A stretch of 64,000 nt of DNA from JAMLHH01 sp037189845. Its GTDB lineage: Bacteria > Bacteroidota > Bacteroidia > Chitinophagales > JADIYW01. This document shows, one piece after another, positions 1 through 8,558 of this stretch. How positions within the stretch are numbered: the first letter of the stretch is position 1; each line of letters opens with the position of its first letter. The translations under genes and the position numbers were made by a program. The notes beneath the pieces were generated by a model that made no database searches, was not told the DNA's origin, and was given only the letters and a program-made list of their open reading frames with translations. The stretch is from contig JBBCIS010000001.1 in NCBI GenBank assembly GCA_037189845.1, positions 434,001 through 498,000 of the forward strand. Reading direction: 5' to 3'.

Positions 1-510
1 AGTAGCACCTTCTGATAAAAGATTGGAAAATCTTTTGAGCTCTTTTTCTGTAGCATCCAGCTTGATTTTTGCACCGTCAATTTGTGCTTTGGCAGATAAG
101 AGATTCTGTTTGATAGCATTGTAGTTGGTATTAGACGCTCTGGCTCCGGCTTCTGTGATACCGAGGCTGGATCTGGAAACATCTACATTTTTTTGAGTAG
201 AGCTGAGTCCTGCCTGTGCCTGCTTCAGACGTATCTGCATTTCCCTGTCATCCAGCTTGAGAATGATTTCTCCCTGACGTATAGGAGTATTTTCTTCTAT
301 CAGAATCTGGTCTACAAAGCCGGGAATTCTCGAGACAACAGGCACAATATCACCATTGATCTGAGCATTATCAGTGTCTACGTGAGTTTTGCTGTAAGTA
401 TATTTTTTGATTCCGTAAAAAGCACCGCCTGCTATAATGAGTAAAATGATGCCGATGAAAATGTATTTTTTACCGGAAGATGGCTGATCTGTCTGAAGAT
501 TTGCTTCCAT
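1..510 (-). CDS. HlyD/EmrA-family efflux adaptor (N-terminal part, cut by window edge)
   Basis: The 170 visible codons read leftward from an ATG at 510 and run off the window start, so no stop is seen. The protein opens with a short polar cytoplasmic tail, one membrane segment at about residues 16-36 and then a periplasmic region with the lipoyl/barrel-sandwich pattern of membrane fusion proteins (GDIVPVVSRIPGFV, then a QGEIILKLDD motif near 85-95). After residue 100 comes a long alpha-helical hairpin rich in Gln, Ala and Lys. This matches EmrA-type adaptors that link an inner-membrane MFS pump to an outer-membrane channel and help expel drugs or other small molecules. The pump would be expected further left, outside the window. 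The family is clear; the substrate cannot be told. Confidence 0.88.
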   Translation of the reverse strand, partial: MEANLQTDQPSSGKKYIFIGIILLIIAGGAFYGIKKYTYSKTHVDTDNAQINGDIVPVVSRIPGFVDQILIEENTPIRQGEIILKLDDREMQIRLKQAQAGLSSTQKNVDVSRSSLGITEAGARASNTNYNAIKQNLLSAKAQIDGAKIKLDATEKELKRFSNLLSEGAT

Positions 511-637
511 TTTTTGAATTGAATGGGGCAAAGTTATGGAATTCAGAATGAATCCAATTTTAACGATTTGTTGTGTCGGTTGAAGAATTTAAAAGACCTC
601 AATTATAAATGGAGTGATTCCGTTAGTGTGAAAAAAG

Positions 638-672
638 AAAATCATCACTCTGCCGCAACAAAGTGATGATTT
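638..672 (-). terminator. Rho-independent terminator of the ABC exporter operon
   Basis: An 11-base-pair stem (AAATCATCACT at the left, AGTGATGATTT at the right) encloses a 12-base loop. On the minus strand it is followed by a run of T interrupted by one C. It lies 20 bases after the stop codon of the permease gene at 692. Confidence 0.8.
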
Positions 673-691
673 GTATCAATTATCAAAGAAA

Positions 692-1987
692 TTAGCTTTT
701 ACTGAAAATCCATTTGCCGATATCTTTAAAGCTGACTTTCTGACCCTGGATCAAAATGCCCACTCTGTATATTCTGGCAGCTAACCATAGCATGGCTATT
801 GAACCCAAAACAAGCAGGATCATAGAAATAATCTGTTCAGTCCAGCTGACATCGAAAGGTATTCTTGCCAGCATGACGACAGGTGAAAACCATGGTATCA
901 TAGAACTCCAGACTGCTACGCTGGCACCAGGCTGCTGTACTGCTACATTCATGATGATGATGGCGATAATAATAGGCATTGCTATTGGCATGGTATAGCT
1001 GTTGGCATCTGTGTCGTCTGTGACAGCTGCTCCTACAGCGGCAAACTGAGCTCCGTAAAATAAGAACCCAAATATGAAATAGAAGAAAAAGCTCAGTGTG
1101 ATTCTGCTGAGATCCATTGCTTTGATAGTATCCATTACTTCTAAAATGGCTGCTTCATTGCCGGACGCTGTACCTGCAGCCTGTAGTTCTGCATATTGCC
1201 TTAATTCATCTGCAAACATCACGCCTATGAATATGTACGCTCCGATAATGGAGATAAACCAGAGTATTGTCTGGGTAAATGCTACTAACCCTATTCCTAA
1301 AACCTTGCCTACCATCAGCTGAAAAGGTTGTATGCTGCTCAGCATGACTTCTACTATTCTCGTGGTTTTTTCCTCAGCTACACCCTTCATGACCATTGCT
1401 CCATAAATGAAGATGAACATATACATCATAAATCCCATCGCATAGCCAAAACCATAAGAGACTTCGGTAATACCACCTTTCTCTTTTTCTTTGATGATAG
1501 ATTCAAAAGAAACTTTCTCTTCTAATTTTTTGAGCAGCTGACTGTCATATCCTTCTCTTTTCAGTACTTCTGATTTGACGACTTCTGATAAGGCAGAAGA
1601 AATCAGGCTCTCTGTTTGCGGCCCCAGCTGGTTGGAACCATAATATTTGATTCCTTTGGGCTGGTCAAGATCAATTTCAGGAATATAAAGCACGCCACTG
1701 TAAGTGTTTGACTTGACGTCTTCTCTCAGCTGATCCAGCGTTGCCTCTTTCTGATATTTAAAGAGCAAAGTTTCTCCCTGATCCAGACCTCTGAATTTAT
1801 CTTCAAACAATCCGCTTTCATCTTTTACCGCAATTTCAAGTTTCTCATTACCGTATAAGGCAATAAATATAGATGCTGCCATCAGAATGATGATCGTCAG
1901 GGGCACCAGAACCGTAGAGATGATAAAAGACTTGGTCCTTACTCTTGATGTGTATTCTCTTTGTATAATGAGCCAGATCTTACCCAT
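692..1987 (-). CDS. ABC-2 type transporter permease (NatB-like)
   Basis: A 431-residue inner-membrane protein and the permease half of an ABC exporter; the ATPase is encoded just upstream with an 8-base overlap. One membrane segment lies at about residues 20-44, followed by a soluble domain of roughly 130 residues on the outer face, then about five membrane segments between 180 and the C-terminus. The EEKTTRIVEVMLSS motif near 205-218, after the first C-terminal-half helix, is the hallmark of the NatB/YhaP group. Family members export sodium ions, peptides or antibiotics, but the cargo cannot be inferred here. The start at ATG 1987 places the first helix normally. A strong hairpin terminator follows the gene. 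Confidence 0.88.
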   Translation of the reverse strand: MGKIWLIIQREYTSRVRTKSFIISTVLVPLTIIILMAASIFIALYGNEKLEIAVKDESGLFEDKFRGLDQGETLLFKYQKEATLDQLREDVKSNTYSGVLYIPEIDLDQPKGIKYYGSNQLGPQTESLISSALSEVVKSEVLKREGYDSQLLKKLEEKVSFESIIKEKEKGGITEVSYGFGYAMGFMMYMFIFIYGAMVMKGVAEEKTTRIVEVMLSSIQPFQLMVGKVLGIGLVAFTQTILWFISIIGAYIFIGVMFADELRQYAELQAAGTASGNEAAILEVMDTIKAMDLSRITLSFFFYFIFGFLFYGAQFAAVGAAVTDDTDANSYTMPIAMPIIIAIIIMNVAVQQPGASVAVWSSMIPWFSPVVMLARIPFDVSWTEQIISMILLVLGSIAMLWLAARIYRVGILIQGQKVSFKDIGKWIFSKS

Positions 1988-2891
1988 GGTTGGAATCTTT
2001 TACTTTTTGAATAAAAATGTCGTTAACAGTAGGCAATATTTCATGAAAACCTACAATAGGAGTTTGTGTAGCAATGATGTCAGCAAGAAATTCATTGGTA
2101 GAATGTTGCTGCAGATAGATTTCATAGCTGTGATCATCTATAGCTTTTACCGGATATTTTAAATCCAGCTGAGATGGCCATATAGAGCCGTCAGCAAGTG
2201 TTACCTGGTAAAGATTCTTTTTGTATTGTCTTCGGATCTCTTTGACATTACCATGTAAGATGATTTCACCATTGTTGATGAGTGCAATATCCTCACACAT
2301 CTCCTCTACAGATTCCATTCTGTGGGTAGAAAAAATAATGGTGGTGCCTTTGTCTCTCATTGCCATCATTTCATCCTTGATAAGATTAGCATTGATAGGA
2401 TCCAGTCCTGAGTATGGCTCGTCCAGAATGAGTAATTCAGGGTCGTGCAAAATGGTAGCAATGAATTGTACTTTTTGCTGCATTCCTTTGGAGAGGTCCT
2501 CTATTTTTTTGTTTCTCCAGTCCTCAATATTGAAGTGGTTAAACCACTTGTCTACTTTTTGTCTGGCTTCGGAAGCTGATAATCCTTTTAACCTGGCGAG
2601 ATAAATCAGATGTTCTCCGATTTTCATTTTCTTATACAATCCCCGTTCTTCAGGCATATATCCGATATTCCGGATGTGCCGGGATTGCAGTGGCTCACCC
2701 ATAAAGAAAATTTCTCCGCTGTCAGGACGGTATATCTGTGTAAGATTTCTGATGAGGGTAGTCTTTCCCGCACCATTAGGACCTAATAAGCCAAAGATAG
2801 AGCCTTTGGGGATATTGAGGTCGATTCCTTTCAGCGCCTGATGGTTTTCAAAGCTCTTTTTGACTCCTTTGATTTGTATAATATCTTTCAT
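1980..2891 (-). CDS. ABC transporter ATP-binding protein (NatA-like)
   Basis: A 303-residue cytoplasmic ATPase that powers the permease encoded next to it. Walker A is GPNGAGKTT at 37-45, the signature LSKGMQQ at 133-139, Walker B LLILDEP at 153-159, and the switch histidine H190 sits in FSTH. After the nucleotide-binding domain (to about 215) there is an 80-residue C-terminal extension, as in NatA/YhaQ-type ATPases paired with ABC-2 permeases. The two genes overlap by 8 bases, so translation is probably coupled. All catalytic motifs are intact. The substrate is unknown. Confidence 0.92.
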   Translation of the reverse strand: MKDIIQIKGVKKSFENHQALKGIDLNIPKGSIFGLLGPNGAGKTTLIRNLTQIYRPDSGEIFFMGEPLQSRHIRNIGYMPEERGLYKKMKIGEHLIYLARLKGLSASEARQKVDKWFNHFNIEDWRNKKIEDLSKGMQQKVQFIATILHDPELLILDEPYSGLDPINANLIKDEMMAMRDKGTTIIFSTHRMESVEEMCEDIALINNGEIILHGNVKEIRRQYKKNLYQVTLADGSIWPSQLDLKYPVKAIDDHSYEIYLQQHSTNEFLADIIATQTPIVGFHEILPTVNDIFIQKVKDSNHG

Positions 2892-3105
2892 CGTAAATGA
2901 ATCAGAATGTTTTAATAGTTCTGTTGCAATGAAGGGTTAGTATGCAAGATTGTCTGTTTGTTACAGACCTTTTGAAAATTTTTCTTGCAGGAAGATACAG
3001 GTTTGATTATACCGGATTCTATTTCAAAATAATGAACTAAGTTAATCAATTCAGACATTGAGAAAGTACAATTATTGGAGAACCTTTATTTCCCGGACTT
3101 ACCTT

Positions 3106-3966
3106 TTAAACATGATATCTGTCCAGCCAGTTGAGTGCATAATTCCACAGTTCGGAATTGTTTCTGCTGAAAAATTTCATGTGCCCGATTTCTTTGAATC
3201 CTTCTTTTTTAGGGTCCAGAATCAATCTCTCAACAGATATTTTCTTAAAAACACGGATCATATCATCTACGTTTTCATTGACTGCAATGTCATCATCTGT
3301 AGCATTGACCCACATTGTCGGAATTTCGAGAGAATCATATTGGTGCTCATGAACATATTTTCCTAATGCCATTTGGATATAGCCTGAACCTCTGCACCAT
3401 TCACTCCATTGTGCAGCCACCTTTTTGGGCAACGGTTCTCCCATATTCAGTAACGGAGCATTTGTATAACCAAGCAACAGATTGTTGACAGGTATAAATG
3501 CATACATAAAGAAGTGTGCATTGAGCCAGAACGGCATTTTCATATTCCGCAGACTTCCGGATGAGCAGGCATAATTGAACATAGAAGTCAGTTCGTGAGC
3601 ATTTTCCATCAGACCTACTAGCTGACCACCTGCACTATGACCTATGAGATGATATTTTTTGCCCGGAAATTCCTGCTTCAGCCTTTCAAAGGCTGCTGTC
3701 TGATCAATCTTTCCCCATGATACCAGAGAAGACGGACAAAGCTTGATAGAGCCTTTCAGAGATTCACCTATACCCTGATTGTCATAAGTGATGACTCCAT
3801 AACCGTGCTCTGCTAACCAAACCGAAAAATGATGGTAGAACTGTCTTTTAATTCCTGTTGCAGGTCCAATGAGTACGGCACCTTTGATAAATGATGTTTT
3901 ATAAAGAGTTCCTGCCAATACTGTCTGGTCTGCACAACGGATATTTATTTGTTCTACTGTCAACAT
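3106..3966 (-). CDS. Alpha/beta-hydrolase fold protein
   Basis: A 286-residue cytosolic protein, read from ATG 3966. A longer open frame reaches 4026, but its extra residues look like non-coding leader and the fold begins right after the chosen start. The nucleophile elbow GHSAGG lies at 109-114 with Ser111; the likely acid is one of Asp224-226 and the base is His262 in IGHMKF, giving a complete catalytic triad in normal order. An oxyanion-type stretch, GPATGIK, is near 34-40. The pattern resembles predicted serine aminopeptidase or lysophospholipase-like hydrolases (Hydrolase_4 type). The substrate cannot be assigned. It is a solitary gene, divergent from the tRNA-modification gene on its right. 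Confidence 0.82.
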   Translation of the reverse strand: MLTVEQINIRCADQTVLAGTLYKTSFIKGAVLIGPATGIKRQFYHHFSVWLAEHGYGVITYDNQGIGESLKGSIKLCPSSLVSWGKIDQTAAFERLKQEFPGKKYHLIGHSAGGQLVGLMENAHELTSMFNYACSSGSLRNMKMPFWLNAHFFMYAFIPVNNLLLGYTNAPLLNMGEPLPKKVAAQWSEWCRGSGYIQMALGKYVHEHQYDSLEIPTMWVNATDDDIAVNENVDDMIRVFKKISVERLILDPKKEGFKEIGHMKFFSRNNSELWNYALNWLDRYHV

Positions 3967-4087
3967 ACGATCTGATATTCTCCCCCTCAAATTTTGAATG
4001 TGGCAAATTAAAGAATTTAATATCAACCCAAAGTGAAATTTTTATTAGAATACCTATAACGATAAGATTTCCTGTTGCTTTTAAGTG

Positions 4088-4095
4088 TAATTTTG
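4088..4095 (+). promoter_or_regulatory. Bacteroidota -7 promoter element of the Sua5-family gene
   Basis: TAATTTTG fits the TAnnTTTG consensus exactly. It ends only 7 bases before the ATG at 4103, so the transcript would have almost no 5' leader. No convincing TTTG -33 box at 19-base spacing is seen. Confidence 0.5.
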
Positions 4096-4102
4096 CCGCC
4101 TG

Positions 4103-5050
4103 ATGTCTCAAACAGGAACTTCTATACAGCAGGCTGCCCATCTTTTGCAAAATGGAGGTCTTGTAGGTATTCCAACGGAAACAGTCTATGGATTAGCTGC
4201 GAATGGGTTGGATAAGGAAGCTGTTTTAAAAATTTTTGCAGCAAAAAAGCGTCCGTCTTTTGATCCGCTGATATTACACTCTACTCAGGAGAAAATTTTC
4301 AACTGGGCATCTGAAGTACCGGCAGAAGCCAAGATACTGGCAGAAGCTTTCTGGCCAGGGCCTCTGACATTGGTACTATCAAAAGCTTATACAGTGCCTT
4401 TTGAGGTGACTTCAGGGTTAAATACTGTTGGATTGAGAGTGCCAAAACATCCATTAACACTGGAATTACTGAAGTTACTGGAATTTCCGTTGGCTGCTCC
4501 CAGTGCTAATCCTTTTGGCTATATCAGTCCTACCACAGCTCAGCACGTTGTCAATCAATTAGGTGAAGCTGTAGATTATGTGCTGGATGGTGGAGCTTGT
4601 CAGGTAGGTATTGAAAGTACTATCGTTGGTTTTGAGGATGGCAAACCGGTTATTTATCGTTTGGGAGGATTGACCCTGGAAGCTATCGAAGAGGTAATAG
4701 GTCCGGTGAAGGTTCAGATCAATCAGGCTTCTAATCCCAAAGCGCCCGGAATGATTCTGGTACATTATGCTCCTAAAACGCCTTTGGTTCTGGTAGAAGA
4801 TTTTTCTGAAGTGGCAGACGATGAACTGACTGCTTATATGCTTTTTGGAGAAAGCCTGGATATTGCCGGTGAAAGACAGTTTTATCTGAGTGAGTCGGGT
4901 GATTTTTTTGAAGCTGCAGCACGTTTGTATGCGCTTATGCGCCAGCTGGATGCGATGAATTTTTCCAGAATAGTGGCAAAAAGACTACCGGAGCAAAGCC
5001 TGGGACTCGCTATTAACGACAGGCTTTACAGAGCTTCTGTAAAATCGTAG
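4103..5050 (+). CDS. tsaC: L-threonylcarbamoyladenylate synthase (Sua5 type)
   Basis: A 315-residue cytosolic enzyme that makes threonylcarbamoyl-AMP from threonine, bicarbonate and ATP, the first step of t6A formation at position 37 of ANN-decoding tRNAs. The YrdC domain fills residues 5-190, with the signature PTETVYGL at 24-31 and the substrate-binding KKRP at 48-51. The SAN segment near 134 completes the pocket. A C-terminal extension of over 100 residues marks the longer Sua5 form rather than the short TsaC/YrdC form; the linker contains the conserved APGMILVHYAPKTP stretch. The start is supported by homology at the extreme N-terminus and by the promoter element just upstream. It is a single gene, convergent with the DUF2490 gene. 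Confidence 0.95.
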   Translation: MSQTGTSIQQAAHLLQNGGLVGIPTETVYGLAANGLDKEAVLKIFAAKKRPSFDPLILHSTQEKIFNWASEVPAEAKILAEAFWPGPLTLVLSKAYTVPFEVTSGLNTVGLRVPKHPLTLELLKLLEFPLAAPSANPFGYISPTTAQHVVNQLGEAVDYVLDGGACQVGIESTIVGFEDGKPVIYRLGGLTLEAIEEVIGPVKVQINQASNPKAPGMILVHYAPKTPLVLVEDFSEVADDELTAYMLFGESLDIAGERQFYLSESGDFFEAAARLYALMRQLDAMNFSRIVAKRLPEQSLGLAINDRLYRASVKS

Positions 5051-5105
5051 CGATAACACACAAATTCTTTTGTCTTCTATCCTGATTTCCGCTCTTGATT
5101 CTTTC

Positions 5106-5840
5106 TTAATCTATCATCGGAATCTGGCTCGGGAAGTCTGACTTGTCTTCCAGCTTGATATTTACATTGAGAAAAAGGAATTTTTTGGCGCCTGCTTTTT
5201 CCAGATTGTAGTTATACTGATGGATGATTCCCGTCTGAAAACCTATGATCTCATTCAACTGATAACCGATCCCCGCATAAGCTCTGTTTCTCATGAAATG
5301 AGGCATTTTTGTAGTGGCGAAAATTTCATTGAATAAGCTGAAAAAGAAAGTATTAGATTCTATTTTTTCATTATTAACAGGAATAGCTAATTGTATTCTG
5401 TACCTGAATCTGTTGTTGAATTCTCTGTTTTGCCATCTTTCTTCTACTCTGAATCTGTGTTCAAATTTCAATCGGGAAAGATATTGATTGATGGTGAATT
5501 GCTGCCAGAGCCTCGCTTCTCTGATCGTAGGGCCATCGCTAAAATGATTTTCATCATGAGTCGCATAATGGCCTATTCCCAGTAATGCCTGAAAGTTCTT
5601 ATTGATATTGTAATAAACACCGCCCTTTTGTTCGTAGTAAAAGATTTTATGAAAAGGCTTGTTGAGCCTTGCCTGAAATTCTGCCATGATTCCCCATTTT
5701 GGAGCAAAGGAATACTGGATATTCAAGGTATTCCATGTCCCCAGCCTCTTATCATTTACTTTTTCCTGAGAAAATAACTGATTAGTATTCAATATGATAA
5801 CAATAATCAGCGTGATGATTGAAGTAAGAAGCTTTTTCAC
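5106..5840 (-). CDS. DUF2490 outer-membrane-type protein
   Basis: A 244-residue exported protein with a signal peptide (residues 1-25, cleavage expected after LFSQ). The rest is rich in alternating aromatic and polar residues typical of a small beta-barrel, and the sequence resembles the DUF2490 family of Bacteroidota. The function of that family is unknown. The start overlaps the stop of the upstream ligase-like gene by 4 bases, and that gene in turn sits 1 base from the exonuclease gene, so all three probably form one transcript. In most genomes I know, the exonuclease-ligase pair is followed by a helicase and the PdeM nuclease, so this barrel protein is an unexpected third member. It may simply have been co-transcribed by chance. 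Confidence 0.75.
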   Translation of the reverse strand: MKKLLTSIITLIIVIILNTNQLFSQEKVNDKRLGTWNTLNIQYSFAPKWGIMAEFQARLNKPFHKIFYYEQKGGVYYNINKNFQALLGIGHYATHDENHFSDGPTIREARLWQQFTINQYLSRLKFEHRFRVEERWQNREFNNRFRYRIQLAIPVNNEKIESNTFFFSLFNEIFATTKMPHFMRNRAYAGIGYQLNEIIGFQTGIIHQYNYNLEKAGAKKFLFLNVNIKLEDKSDFPSQIPMID

Positions 5841-7321
5841 GGGAAAATAGATGTGTTTAAATCTTTGGTTTCAGAAATGTCAGACAAAGATATGCTCTTC
5901 AAATGTCTTTTAATAGATGCATTTTTTATGACGAATGGTTTTCCGGAGTTAGGTGAAAGGTCTATCTTTTCAAATTTCAGCTCAAAGAAAAGCTCAGGCT
6001 TTACTGCGGCCATATTTCCGAATTTCTGGACAGTGTTTCTGGCAATGAATGTATTGAGCAGCTGAACATAATTTTGACATTGATGAGCAGTGAGCTTAAG
6101 AATGGATTTCAGCTTATCTTTCTCAAAAACAGAGAAGGTATAATCCGTATAAAATGCTTGTCTTTTTCCTGTACCCAGAGTTGCATGTGTGAGTACTGCT
6201 GTCAAGGACAGAAGAGGGTGCTGAAAATTTTTGACAGGTTCAGATAATAAGTGAGCTTTAGAGAAGGCCCATCCCGTTTTGACCTCATTCAGGCCCGAAG
6301 GAGTCCCTTTTCTGATAATCCCGGGAAAATTATTTGTTTGAAAAATCTCGTCAATTATTTGTGATCTTTCTGTGTAAGTCTGAGCTGCAGGGGCACATCC
6401 ATTGTACAGAAGAATGTCTATAATTTCAATCTTTTTCACCTTTTGCAGTGGAAATACATCTTCAAAAACGCTGTTTTCTATTTCCTGTATTTCATTTTCT
6501 GCATGGATGAAAATCAGAAAAGAAGATTGATTTGGTAATGATTTTAAATTTTCTATAAATACTTGTTCATCAATTAACTGCAGATGATAGTTCCTGTATT
6601 GGATGAATAAGTTGTCATTGCATTTTGTCAGAAAAGCATTGACTGTATTTTCACTGGAATAAATAAAATCATCGTTTCTGATATCTCTGAACGAAATAAC
6701 ATTTTTGCTGTATGGCTGTAATTTTACTACTTCACTATATTGATGGCTTTTACCTTGCAGAACGTCTGAAATGCCGGCTTTTGTCGGATTCCAATCTTTA
6801 GAAAGAGCTGCTTTGACACGTTCTTCCGAATCTCCAAAATGGAGAGCTACTGATCTGTAAACAATTTTAGGAAAGATAAAATCAGAAATTTTTCCCGTGA
6901 TCATCAGGTTGAAAAGCAGTATTTCCTGAGCATCCATAGAATTCCACTGCTGAAGAATAAAATCTTTAACTTTTTCTTCGGATTGATTTTTGACTGCCAG
7001 TATTTTCTGCAAAATATGGGTGAATGAAACTTCTTCTGTGGTGATGTTTTGCATCAACAGAGCAATGATCTCAGATTTACTATCCGTAATTTCCAGGCAG
7101 TTATTTATGATTTCACTGCTATAGATATTTTTTTCTATAAATAACTGATATAGATCTATTTCGTTTAATAATGTATAGTTTTGGTTGAATAATATTAAAT
7201 GAAGCAGATTGCTTATCCGCACTTCATCTGTCTCTTTCAGATATTGGTTGAACAGCGCAATCTTCCTGAAAATCTGCGGTTGTGCCTGTATGTGTTCTAT
7301 AATTCTCAGAAAAGATTTCAT
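5837..7321 (-). CDS. Degenerate ATP-dependent DNA ligase homologue, probably catalytically inactive
   Basis: A 494-residue protein encoded 1 base downstream of the ligase-associated exonuclease, exactly where an ATP-dependent ligase of about 530 residues normally lies. The N-terminal domain (residues 100-185, with NSMDAQEILLFNLMITGK and ALSKDWNPT) and the C-terminal OB-fold (365-475, with FYTDYTFSVF and GNMAAVKPELFFELKF) follow the ligase family closely. The nucleotidyltransferase core between them does not. The active-site KxDG segment is replaced around 229-236 (AFLTKCND), the Glu-bearing motif III is not recognisable, and motif V (normally EGxMLK) reads GIIRKGTPSG at 334-343. The reading frame is intact and operon spacing is tight, so this is not ordinary decay. 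I infer a non-catalytic or structural role, perhaps in partnering the nuclease. A divergent but active enzyme is possible and less likely. Confidence 0.78.
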   Translation of the reverse strand: MKSFLRIIEHIQAQPQIFRKIALFNQYLKETDEVRISNLLHLILFNQNYTLLNEIDLYQLFIEKNIYSSEIINNCLEITDSKSEIIALLMQNITTEEVSFTHILQKILAVKNQSEEKVKDFILQQWNSMDAQEILLFNLMITGKISDFIFPKIVYRSVALHFGDSEERVKAALSKDWNPTKAGISDVLQGKSHQYSEVVKLQPYSKNVISFRDIRNDDFIYSSENTVNAFLTKCNDNLFIQYRNYHLQLIDEQVFIENLKSLPNQSSFLIFIHAENEIQEIENSVFEDVFPLQKVKKIEIIDILLYNGCAPAAQTYTERSQIIDEIFQTNNFPGIIRKGTPSGLNEVKTGWAFSKAHLLSEPVKNFQHPLLSLTAVLTHATLGTGKRQAFYTDYTFSVFEKDKLKSILKLTAHQCQNYVQLLNTFIARNTVQKFGNMAAVKPELFFELKFEKIDLSPNSGKPFVIKNASIKRHLKSISLSDISETKDLNTSIFP

Positions 7322-7322
7322 A

Positions 7323-8297
7323 CTAGGCTATTTCTAAAACTTTTGCAGGATATCCTCTTCTGTTCAGATGTTGGGCAAACTGGTCTACATAACCATGTGT
7401 CGTATAAATATTTTCTGCTCCGGATAATGTTACGATCTCATTGAGCCCATCCCAGTCTGCATGGTCCGAGAGTACAAATGTTCTGTGATGCTTTCCTTTG
7501 ATTCTTCTTTCCTGCAAAGTCATCCAGCCGCTGACTGAAGCTACTTCAAATGGTGAAAATCTGTTTAGCCAGCTGCCTTCACAGATCGGGGGCGGAGCTA
7601 TCACCAATGCACCGTTCAGTAATTTTCTATCCGTGCTTTTGTTCGCAGAATGAGTAGGCGGAAGATAAATTCCCTGCGAACGGATGATCTGATGTATGTT
7701 CTGTACAGAAGCATGGCAAATGACAGGGCCTATAGATGTGTCTAATCCGTGGATCAGTCTTTGTGCCTTTCCGAGAGCGTATGCAGAGATCACGCTGGTG
7801 ACTCCGTTTTTCTTATTATTTGCCCACCACTGATTTATCTCGCGATACACACTTTCCTGCTTTTTCCACTTGAAGATAGGTAGTCCGAATGTAGTTTCCA
7901 TGATGAGGTGGTGGGATCTGACCGGCTCGAATGTTTCAGCAAGACCATCATCTTCAATTTTGAAATCACCGGTATACAACCACACTTCGCCCCGGTATTC
8001 GACTCTGATTTGTGCGGAGCCAATAATATGGCCTGCCGGATGGAAAGAGAAATTAACACCATTTATGTTGATGGTCTCTCCGTACTTAACTCCCTGAAAA
8101 ACAGATTCGGTATTATATAATCTGAACTTTATTACCGGAAGAGCTGATTCGGTACAGAGATAAAATTTACATCCATGTCTGATATGATCTCCATGCCCGT
8201 GTGAGAGGATTGCTCTGTGAACTTTTGAATGCGGATCAAGATATACGTCTGCAATCTGACAGTAAATGCCTTTAGGTGTCATTTGCAGCAGGTTCAT
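7323..8297 (-). CDS. Ligase-associated DNA exonuclease (metallo-beta-lactamase/beta-CASP fold)
   Basis: A 324-residue cytosolic nuclease of the group that co-occurs with bacterial ATP-dependent ligases, a Lhr-like helicase and PdeM in a DNA-repair cluster. The zinc motif HGHGDH lies at 33-38, the third histidine is His90 in HPAGHIIGS, and Asp111 sits in YTGDFK; the beta-CASP part carries SAYALGKAQR near 170 and VLSDHADWDGL near 285. All metal ligands are present, so the enzyme should be active. It is the first gene of a three-gene leftward operon in which the ligase partner has lost its catalytic motif. The neighbouring helicase and PdeM genes are absent from this window. The start ATG at 8297 gives the standard family N-terminus. 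Confidence 0.9.
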   Translation of the reverse strand: MNLLQMTPKGIYCQIADVYLDPHSKVHRAILSHGHGDHIRHGCKFYLCTESALPVIKFRLYNTESVFQGVKYGETININGVNFSFHPAGHIIGSAQIRVEYRGEVWLYTGDFKIEDDGLAETFEPVRSHHLIMETTFGLPIFKWKKQESVYREINQWWANNKKNGVTSVISAYALGKAQRLIHGLDTSIGPVICHASVQNIHQIIRSQGIYLPPTHSANKSTDRKLLNGALVIAPPPICEGSWLNRFSPFEVASVSGWMTLQERRIKGKHHRTFVLSDHADWDGLNEIVTLSGAENIYTTHGYVDQFAQHLNRRGYPAKVLEIA

Positions 8298-8477
8298 CGT
8301 TTTGAGGGTTTTTTAACGAAGTTATAGATTTAGGGTGCTTTTGACGGATTATTTTATGAATAAATTGTGTTTTATTGAAAATAAATAAATAATTTCTTGT
8401 CTTTCCCAAAACAAATTCACATTTTGTATAGCTATTTGTCCCAGAAATGGTACAATGAAGTAACTGTCCAAAATTTA

Positions 8478-8504
8478 GAGCCTGTTATCCCCAATAACAG
8501 GCTC
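8478..8504. terminator. Perfect hairpin in the divergent intergenic region
   Basis: An 11-base-pair perfect stem (GAGCCTGTTAT pairing with ATAACAGGCTC) has a 5-base loop. It sits between two divergently transcribed genes, 55 bases before the ATG at 8559, with no annotated gene ending into it. It is followed on the plus strand by TGTTTATATT, a weak T-rich tail. It may end a small transcript beginning between 8300 and 8470, or act in the 5' leader of the next gene. Confidence 0.55.
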
Positions 8505-8558
8505 TGTTTATATTAAATGGTTTTAGATATATTTAAAGGTTTTAAATCTAATGAGCTT

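Noticed and set aside
2952..2968. Terminator after the alpha/beta-hydrolase gene
   Set aside because: The stem is only six pairs, lies about 140 bases past the stop and lacks a T-run on the minus strand.
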